DNA of 6,699 nt from Pseudomonadales bacterium (GTDB taxonomy: Bacteria; Pseudomonadota; Gammaproteobacteria; Steroidobacterales; Steroidobacteraceae), in NCBI GenBank assembly GCA_020442965.1, contig JAGRJB010000107.1, forward strand, positions 1-6,699, read 5' to 3'. The position numbers and the translations under genes are program-made. Every line of letters starts with the position of its first letter. Positions within the stretch are counted from its first letter, which is position 1. This document shows positions 1 through 4,696 of the stretch, piece by piece. Under the pieces are notes generated by a model, which was not told the DNA's origin, made no database searches, and saw only the letters and a list, made by a program, of their open reading frames with translations.

Positions 1-1322
1 CCGAAGGTGTCGTTGATCTCCTTGAACCGATCCATGTCGATATACAGGAGCGCCAGCGCCTGCTTGCTGCGCAGGGCGCGCGCGATCGCCTGCTGCAGCA
101 GGTGCTGAAACTGCATGCGGTTCGGAACTTTGGTGAGCGCGTCGTAACGTGCGAGATAACGGATACGCCGTTCCGCGCGCTTGCGATCCGTGATGTTGCG
201 AGCGACGAAGATCGTACCCTGATACTGCGGGTCGTCCGATGAAATCGCCGAGCCCGACAGCAGCACCGGGATCGACTGTCCCTGCCGTGTGTGTACCACG
301 GTCTCGCGTGTTTCCTGTGCGGCTTGCAGCAAGTCGAAATCTGCACGCTGGTCCTCGGCAAGAATTGACGCGATGGAGCGACCAACGAGTTCTTCCTCGC
401 CGAAGCTCATCAGTTTGCAGGCTGCATGGTTCGCCATCCGGATAACGCCGTCGGGCGAGGTGACGAACACCGCATCGGTCATGCTGCTGAGTACGTGCGT
501 GATGTAGTTCTTGCTGACCGTATTCTGGCGAAGTTTGTGCCGCATGCGCTCGAGCGCCGCTTGCAGATCGCCGATTTCGTCGCGCCGACCGACATCGAGC
601 GGACGCGAGTAGTCACCCTGCGTAATGCGCTCGGCGCCCTTTACCAGCTGCGCCAGTGGCTGCAGCAGCCGACGTCCCGCCCACCAAGCAAGCGCCAGTC
701 CCGCAATCAATGCGATGGCGCCTAGCGCGCCCGCCGCGATCAGTCCTTTGACGAGTTGATCACGACGCATACTCGCGAGGCGCAGTTCAACGCGCGCACT
801 GCCATCGGTCGCTTGTGCTGCGCGTACGGTCACTGCGACTTCACCGACACTGTGCGAGGCGCCACCCAGCGCGCCAGCAGTGGCGCGGATCTGGCGTAGT
901 GCCGAACGGGTTAGCTGATCGTTTGGCGTGTCGCTGCGTTTGAAACTGAACAGTTCTTCGCCGGAAAGGGTGTGCACGCTCAAATTGACAATCGTCGCGT
1001 CGGTTGCGAATTGGTTGCCAACGCGCTCGATGGCCGCTCGATCGAGGGTCAACGTTGGAACCGCGACCGCCGTTGCGAGCTCTTCGGCGACCGCTGCCGC
1101 GCGCAACCGCAGTTCCTCGCCGACCCGCTGGTTGGTCGTGTCCTCGAGAATGCGGTGAATGCCTTGGTAGGTGGACCAGTTCTGATACGCAACGATACTG
1201 GCGACCGCAGCGAGGCCCAGCAGCGCACAAACGGCCGCTACCACGACATACTTGGTTCTGAGGCTGATGCCCACGGTGCGTACAGCGCCCCCGGTCTGGT
1301 CCGTCGCGAAATCTCCTGTCAT
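1..1322 (-). CDS. Membrane-bound HAMP-PAS-GGDEF signalling protein, likely diguanylate cyclase (3' part missing)
   Basis: Reading the minus strand from the ATG at 1322-1320 gives 440 uninterrupted codons to the window edge. Residues about 25-47 form a first membrane segment (YVVVAAVCALLGLAAV). A periplasmic sensor region of about 145 residues follows, then a second membrane segment at about 193-215 (LIAAGALGAIALIAGLAL). A HAMP linker covers about 216-268 and contains DEIGDLQAALERM. A PAS domain spans about 270-382, ending in the usual NITDRKRAERRIRYLARYD linker to the cyclase. The GGDEF domain begins with DALTKVPNR (394-402) and LYIDMDRFKEIND (426-438), the canonical metal/nucleotide-binding start of diguanylate cyclases. 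The GG(D/E)EF signature itself and any following EAL domain are outside the window, so cyclase activity cannot be judged. The family makes cyclic di-GMP from GTP at the inner membrane in response to periplasmic or cytoplasmic cues. The sensor region matches no domain I recognise. An in-frame TAG lies about 14 codons upstream of the ATG with no other start between. No strong ribosome binding site is visible. Confidence 0.93.
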   Translation of the reverse strand, partial: MTGDFATDQTGGAVRTVGISLRTKYVVVAAVCALLGLAAVASIVAYQNWSTYQGIHRILEDTTNQRVGEELRLRAAAVAEELATAVAVPTLTLDRAAIERVGNQFATDATIVNLSVHTLSGEELFSFKRSDTPNDQLTRSALRQIRATAGALGGASHSVGEVAVTVRAAQATDGSARVELRLASMRRDQLVKGLIAAGALGAIALIAGLALAWWAGRRLLQPLAQLVKGAERITQGDYSRPLDVGRRDEIGDLQAALERMRHKLRQNTVSKNYITHVLSSMTDAVFVTSPDGVIRMANHAACKLMSFGEEELVGRSIASILAEDQRADFDLLQAAQETRETVVHTRQGQSIPVLLSGSAISSDDPQYQGTIFVARNITDRKRAERRIRYLARYDALTKVPNRMQFQHLLQQAIARALRSKQALALLYIDMDRFKEINDTF

Positions 1323-1438
1323 CTTAACTGCCGATTTGCACTAGCGGCTATGCTTATGCCGTTCTATAAGGCGCTTGTGTCGGCTCGATGCGACAATGTC
1401 TCAGGCCGGATGCATTAAGCATCCCTCGAATGTGGGCT
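1323..1438. promoter_or_regulatory. Divergent intergenic region between the GGDEF gene and the FrnE-like gene
   Basis: This 116-base spacer must hold the promoters of both divergent genes. On the plus strand, TATAAG at 1365-1370 is a good -10 match (5 of 6), but no matching -35 sits at 16-18 bases; TTGCAC at 1336-1341 is 23 bases away. On the minus strand no convincing -35/-10 pair was found. An inverted repeat near the plus-strand gene is listed separately. The assignment as a promoter region rests mainly on gene orientation, so exact elements are uncertain. Confidence 0.5.
1408..1424. repeat. Inverted repeat (6-bp arms, 5-base AT-rich centre) just upstream of the FrnE-like start
   Basis: GGATGC at 1408-1413 and GCATCC at 1419-1424 are exact reverse complements around ATTAA. 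The repeat ends 14 bases before the ATG at 1439, where an operator or a 5'-leader hairpin could influence transcription or ribosome access. There is no T-run after it, so it does not look like a terminator. Chance occurrence of a 6-bp inverted repeat cannot be excluded. Confidence 0.4.
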
Positions 1439-2122
1439 ATGAATTTGGAAATCATCCCGATTGACGTATTTTCGGACCTGGTTTGTCCCTGGTGCTACGT
1501 TGGCAAACGACGGCTCGAAGCGGCGCTCGCTGAACGCCCCGCGTTGCGGTTTGTCGTTCGCTGGCTACCGTTTGAACTCAATCCTGAGCTACCTGCCGAG
1601 GGCATGCCGCGGGCCGAGTATCTGCGCATGCGTTTCGGGGACGCAAACCGTTTCGCGGCGGTGCAGGTACAGCTTGTCGAGCTCGGCCGTGGTCTCGATA
1701 TCGATTTTCGATTCAGCGACGCCGCGTGGCTGCCTAACACCCGGCGCGCCCATGCATTGTTGCAACGTGTCGGCAGCACGGGCTCGCCGTCTGCACTGGA
1801 ACGGCAGGGTCGACTGCAGGAGCGATTGATGGCGGGCCACTTCAGCGCTGGAGAGAACCTGAGCGATCCCGAATTGCTGGTGAGGGCCGCTGTCGAAGTG
1901 GGCTGCGACGAGGATATGGCGCACGCCGCCCTGGTGGACGAGACCGTTCTGGAGCAGGTCGTGAGTCTCGAGCACGCGGCGCAGAAGGCCGGCATCAGCG
2001 GTGTGCCGACCTTCATCTTCGCCGGGCGCTATGCCTTCTCCGGCGCGCAGGAACCGGCGGCATTTCTCGAAGTCTTTGACCAGCTGCGCACTGATGGGGG
2101 CGGCCAGAGCACGAGCGCATGA
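1439..2122 (+). CDS. FrnE-like DsbA-family thioredoxin-fold oxidoreductase
   Basis: The 227-residue product matches the FrnE/2-hydroxychromene-2-carboxylate isomerase-like branch of the DsbA family. It opens with a beta strand leading into IDVFSDLVCPWCYVGKRRLE, so the CPWC redox motif has Cys16 and Cys19. The family segment WLPFELNPELPAEGM (42-56) follows, then LPNTRRAHAL (98-107). The cis-proline loop GISGVPTFIF (185-194, Pro190) and the GRYAFSGAQ tail are characteristic. Such proteins catalyse thiol-disulfide exchange; some relatives serve in oxidative-stress tolerance. No signal peptide is present, so it should be cytoplasmic. Only one further cysteine (Cys156) exists, so the second CX4C pair described in Deinococcus FrnE is absent. 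The frame stays open back to an ATG at 1388, adding 17 residues, with another ATG at 1430. I chose 1439 because the family starts only a few residues before the first strand and the extension looks non-native. No strong ribosome binding site supports any of the three starts. The stop overlaps the next gene by ATGA. Confidence 0.92.
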   Translation: MNLEIIPIDVFSDLVCPWCYVGKRRLEAALAERPALRFVVRWLPFELNPELPAEGMPRAEYLRMRFGDANRFAAVQVQLVELGRGLDIDFRFSDAAWLPNTRRAHALLQRVGSTGSPSALERQGRLQERLMAGHFSAGENLSDPELLVRAAVEVGCDEDMAHAALVDETVLEQVVSLEHAAQKAGISGVPTFIFAGRYAFSGAQEPAAFLEVFDQLRTDGGGQSTSA

Positions 2123-2838
2123 TGCGGCCCTTCGATGAACTCGAGCTTACCGGTCGTGCGTGCACGCACTTGCTGGAACTGTCCGAGCCCCGCTGTCGAC
2201 TGCATGTCGATGTGGTAGCGCCGTTTCTCGCACTGCGTGCGGCGGCGAGCGCGGCAGGCATCGATCTCGTGCCCGTGTCCAGTTTTCGCGATTTCGATCG
2301 GCAGCTTGCGATCTGGAATGGTAAGTTTCGCGGCGAGCGAGCGTTACTGGCGTCCGACGGTGCGCGACTCGACGCAGTCACGCTCGATTGCGACGCGCGG
2401 ATCGCCGCGATACTCGCATGGTCGGCCTTGCCCGGCGCCAGTCGGCATCACTGGGGCACCGATTTCGATGTGATCGATGCTGCGGCGACACCGACCGACT
2501 ACCAACCGCAGCTTGTTCCGGCCGAGTTCGCGCCGGGTGGCGTTTACGCGGCGCTTGCGAGGTGGCTCGATACGAGTAGCAGCGCCTTCGGCTTCTTTCG
2601 TCCCTACGTGACGCCGCGAGGTGGCGTGCAGCCCGAACCGTGGCATCTCTCGTACGCGCCGCTCGCCGAGCAGGCACGACGGCAGTTCACACCGGCGATG
2701 CTGGCGAGCGCGTTGCACAACAGTGAGCTGGACGGTCGTGAGCAGGTGCTCACGCAACTGGACGCTTTGTTTGACCGCTATGTGGCGCGGATCGATCCAC
2801 CGGACAGCTGTGCGCTGCTCAGCCCCACGCTTTCCTGA
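2119..2838 (+). CDS. M15-family metallo-carboxypeptidase (D-alanyl-D-alanine / LD-carboxypeptidase-like), without signal peptide
   Basis: The 239-residue protein carries the full VanY/M15B-type active site. SSFRDFDRQLAIW (54-66) corresponds to the substrate-carboxylate-binding arginine region. SRHHWGTDFDV (108-118) fits the SxHxxGxxxD zinc motif with ligands His110 and Asp117. EPWHLSY (173-179) supplies the catalytic Glu173 and third zinc ligand His176. The family removes the terminal D-alanine from peptidoglycan stem peptides. The start is an ATGATG tandem at 2119/2122 overlapping the preceding stop, indicating translational coupling. An in-frame TGA at 2092-2094 with no start codon between leaves no room for an N-terminal extension, so lack of an export signal is firm unless there is a sequencing error. 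A cytoplasmic role in muropeptide recycling is therefore an inference; another substrate is possible. About 50 residues beyond the catalytic core (190-239) look helical and are unassigned. The 3' end overlaps the convergent HD gene by 20 bases. Confidence 0.9.
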   Translation: MMRPFDELELTGRACTHLLELSEPRCRLHVDVVAPFLALRAAASAAGIDLVPVSSFRDFDRQLAIWNGKFRGERALLASDGARLDAVTLDCDARIAAILAWSALPGASRHHWGTDFDVIDAAATPTDYQPQLVPAEFAPGGVYAALARWLDTSSSAFGFFRPYVTPRGGVQPEPWHLSYAPLAEQARRQFTPAMLASALHNSELDGREQVLTQLDALFDRYVARIDPPDSCALLSPTLS

Positions 2839-3811
2839 CAGCACCGACCATCAGTGCGCGGGTATTGGCCATCGGGTCGTCTATCGCCGCGAACACGGGC
2901 GGTTGACGCCGCAATAGGCGCCAGTTTTCGCTGCGTAAGACCTGCCGCAGGTATTCGACATTGCGATCGATCGCCTCGATATACGGATTGCGGCCGTCGA
3001 ACAGAATTTCCAGGTAGCGGTACGCGTGATCGAAAGCGATCTCCAGCCGCTTGGCGCGCATTTCAGCCATGAACTGCGGCGTCTGGCGCAACAGATCGAG
3101 GCCAGACGCGTACTTCACCTGTACCGCGCCATTCGCCGCAATCGGCAACGCCACGCCGCCTAGTACGAATTCTGCGTACAGGCGGTCGCGACATTTTTCG
3201 AGGTAACAACGATCGGCCATTTGTGCGAGCAGGTCGCCCGTTCCTACCAGGTGGCCGATGCGATGGTCGCGAGGATCGGGCGCGCAGATCTGCGCGAACG
3301 AACGCTCATAGCCGGTGTAATGGATGATTTCGGTCGCAACGGCCGTCCAAGACGACAGACCTACTTTTGGTAGGTAGTCCTCGAGGAACGCTGCGCCGCG
3401 CGAGACGTGCACACTCGTGAACTCGGCGCCATTGGCCCGCTCGCGTTCGGCTGATTTGCGCAGGTAGCCAACGTCGTGAAATAGCGCAATGATGATGCCG
3501 ACCATCGCGCGCTCCGCACCGAAACGCTTGGCCGGGTCCGCCTGCAGTTCGTAGCCGCAGATCAGCCGCGCCGTGGCGAGCGTGATGTCGAGTGTGTGCT
3601 GCTGGTCGTGGTAGACCGTGTCGACGCCGAAATAGCCGGGCATCCGTCCGGTGAACATCCGGTCGAAGTCGTCGAACGCCTGCGTGAATAGTGGAAATGA
3701 CTGCCCGGGCCAGACGCTGGCGAACAACTCCTCAATCGCGTGTCGCACCGCGAGTGCCGAACTGACTTGCACTGTGCCGGTGACGTCGTGGTCGCTACGC
3801 CGCTGCTGCAT
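2819..3811 (-). CDS. HD-domain metal-dependent phosphohydrolase, phosphodiesterase-like
   Basis: The 330-residue protein has a clear HD fold. It contains YHDQQHTLDIT (67-77), resembling the YHNxxHxxDV signature of class I cyclic nucleotide phosphodiesterases, then ALFHDVGYLR (109-118) with the His112-Asp113 doublet. His135 (SVHVSRGA), His164 (IIHYTGY) and Asp193 (GTGDLLAQMADR) follow. His72, His112, Asp113 and Asp193 form a complete metal-binding set, and His135/His164 could ligate a second metal. It is not HD-GYP, because the GYP and HDIGK-type motifs are missing. The HDxDHxGxNN continuation of true eukaryotic-type PDEs is also absent. The substrate is unknown; HD proteins hydrolyse phosphate esters of nucleotides, cyclic nucleotides or alarmones. 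No signal peptide or membrane segment is seen. The C-terminal 100 residues include GRNPYIEAIDRNVEYLR (273-289), an alpha-helical extension I cannot name. The start at 3811 has no good ribosome binding site; a GTG at Val14 is an alternative. It lies 114 bases downstream of the exonuclease gene in the same direction. Confidence 0.88.
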   Translation of the reverse strand: MQQRRSDHDVTGTVQVSSALAVRHAIEELFASVWPGQSFPLFTQAFDDFDRMFTGRMPGYFGVDTVYHDQQHTLDITLATARLICGYELQADPAKRFGAERAMVGIIIALFHDVGYLRKSAERERANGAEFTSVHVSRGAAFLEDYLPKVGLSSWTAVATEIIHYTGYERSFAQICAPDPRDHRIGHLVGTGDLLAQMADRCYLEKCRDRLYAEFVLGGVALPIAANGAVQVKYASGLDLLRQTPQFMAEMRAKRLEIAFDHAYRYLEILFDGRNPYIEAIDRNVEYLRQVLRSENWRLLRRQPPVFAAIDDPMANTRALMVGAVRKAWG

Positions 3812-3925
3812 CGGGGGTACAGGTGACTAGGATGGACGAGTCTAGGCAGCGCAACGGCCAAAAACCAGCAAAGCTGCGCGATCTGCAGACAGGCCGTGAC
3901 GTGCGTCACGTTTGCGCGCGGATCG
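3812..3925 (-). promoter_or_regulatory. Leader/promoter region of the HD-domain gene
   Basis: This 114-base gap lies between the exonuclease III stop and the HD gene start, both on the minus strand. It holds the palindrome at 3895-3910. Reading toward the HD gene, the best -10 candidate is TAGACT (3844-3839, 4 of 6), with no recognisable -35 at 17 bases. That pattern would suit an activator-dependent promoter, but it is weak evidence. Read-through from the exonuclease gene is equally possible, since no T-run terminator is visible. Confidence 0.4.
3895..3910. promoter_or_regulatory. CRP/Clp-like palindromic site CGTGA-N6-TCACG
   Basis: CGTGAC (3895-3900) and GTCACG (3905-3910) are exact reverse complements around GTGC. 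Written as CGTGA-N6-TCACG, this matches the TGTGA-N6-TCACA consensus of CRP-family regulators in the GTGA and TCAC cores and in spacing. On the minus strand the left arm is preceded by AAA, as in the extended E. coli consensus. The centre is about 91 bases upstream of the HD start and about 70 from the start point expected for the weak TAGACT -10. The alternative is a small hairpin 16 bases after the exonuclease stop, but it lacks a following U-run on that strand. Confidence 0.4.
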
Positions 3926-4696
3926 TCAGTCGAAGTGCGCGATCACCGGAGCGTGATCGGAGGGCCGATCGGCGCGCCGCGGCTCCAGGTCGATGACGCA
4001 CGAACGGCAGCGCGCGGCTAACTGTATGCTTGCGAGGATCAGATCGATTCGCAACCCATGATTGCGACGGAACGCGGCTTGCCTATAGTCCCACCAGCTG
4101 AAGCGCTGCGCCGGTTGCTCAAAGCGCCGGAACACGTCGGTGAATCCTGCTGCCAGCAGCTCCTGCAAGGCGGCGCGCTCGGGCGGGCTGACGAGATTCC
4201 GTCCCTCCCAGGCAGCCGGATCGTGCACATCGGCATCCGCTGGCGCAATGTTGAAGTCCCCGAGCACAACGATTGATGGGTGCTGTTTGATCTCCTCCAC
4301 GAGCCAGTCTCTGAGAGCTGCCAGCCAGCGCAGCTTGTACTGGAACTTCTCGGAGTCCACGGCTTGCCCGTTCGGTACATAGACATTGATGACGCGATTC
4401 GCGCCGATCGTAGCTGCCAGCACGCGGCGCTGCGGATCATCAAGACCCGGTATGTCCGTAATTACGTCGGCCGGCGCCGTGCGCGTCAGCAGCGCCGTGC
4501 CGTTGTAGGTTTTCTGGCCGCTCGAGATCGACTGATAGCCCAACTTCGCGATCTCCGCGTGTGGGAAATCGGCGTCGGGTAGTTTGGTTTCCTGCAGCGC
4601 GACAATATCGACGGGCGTACCCGCCAACCAGTCGGCAAGATGCGGCAAACGGACGCGCAGTGAGTTCACGTTCCAGGTTGCGATCGAGAAGCTCAT
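3926..4696 (-). CDS. xth: Exodeoxyribonuclease III (AP endonuclease, Xth family)
   Basis: The 256-residue protein is a full-length member of the exonuclease-endonuclease-phosphatase fold. It matches E. coli ExoIII at each catalytic site: Asn9 in WNVNSLR, Glu36 in LQETK, Tyr106 in NVYVPNG, Asp147 and Asn149 in LGDFNIAP, Asp218 in GLRIDLIL, and the terminal Asp247-His248 in SDHAPV. The enzyme cleaves DNA 5' to abasic sites, removes 3'-blocking groups and degrades duplex DNA from 3' ends with Mg2+, serving base-excision repair. The WNVNSLRVRLPHLADWL opening is typical of the proteobacterial Xth/ExoA subgroup. The ATG at 4696-4694 overlaps the oligopeptidase stop as ATGA, so translation is probably coupled; no separate strong ribosome binding site is visible. 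A 114-base gap follows before the HD gene. All key residues are intact, so it should be active. Confidence 0.96.
   Translation of the reverse strand: MSFSIATWNVNSLRVRLPHLADWLAGTPVDIVALQETKLPDADFPHAEIAKLGYQSISSGQKTYNGTALLTRTAPADVITDIPGLDDPQRRVLAATIGANRVINVYVPNGQAVDSEKFQYKLRWLAALRDWLVEEIKQHPSIVVLGDFNIAPADADVHDPAAWEGRNLVSPPERAALQELLAAGFTDVFRRFEQPAQRFSWWDYRQAAFRRNHGLRIDLILASIQLAARCRSCVIDLEPRRADRPSDHAPVIAHFD

Noticed and set aside
841..1230. Open frame of 129 codons on the minus strand, plus several plus-strand frames at 239-1418.
   Set aside because: They lie in other frames of the GGDEF gene, whose own frame gives clear membrane, HAMP, PAS and GGDEF features; the shadow products are low-complexity Arg/Ser/Ala-rich.
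1388..1438. N-terminal extension of the FrnE-like protein from ATG 1388.
   Set aside because: Family members start just before the first beta strand, the extra residues look non-native, and the stretch contains an inverted repeat in a divergent promoter region.
2819..3811. HD-GYP cyclic di-GMP phosphodiesterase.
   Set aside because: The HDIGK-type and GYP motifs are absent; GYL and TGY in this protein sit in different contexts.
3895..3910. Rho-independent terminator for the exonuclease gene.
   Set aside because: The stem is only 6 bp and on the minus strand is followed by GCCTGTC rather than a T-run; a protein-binding palindrome fits better.
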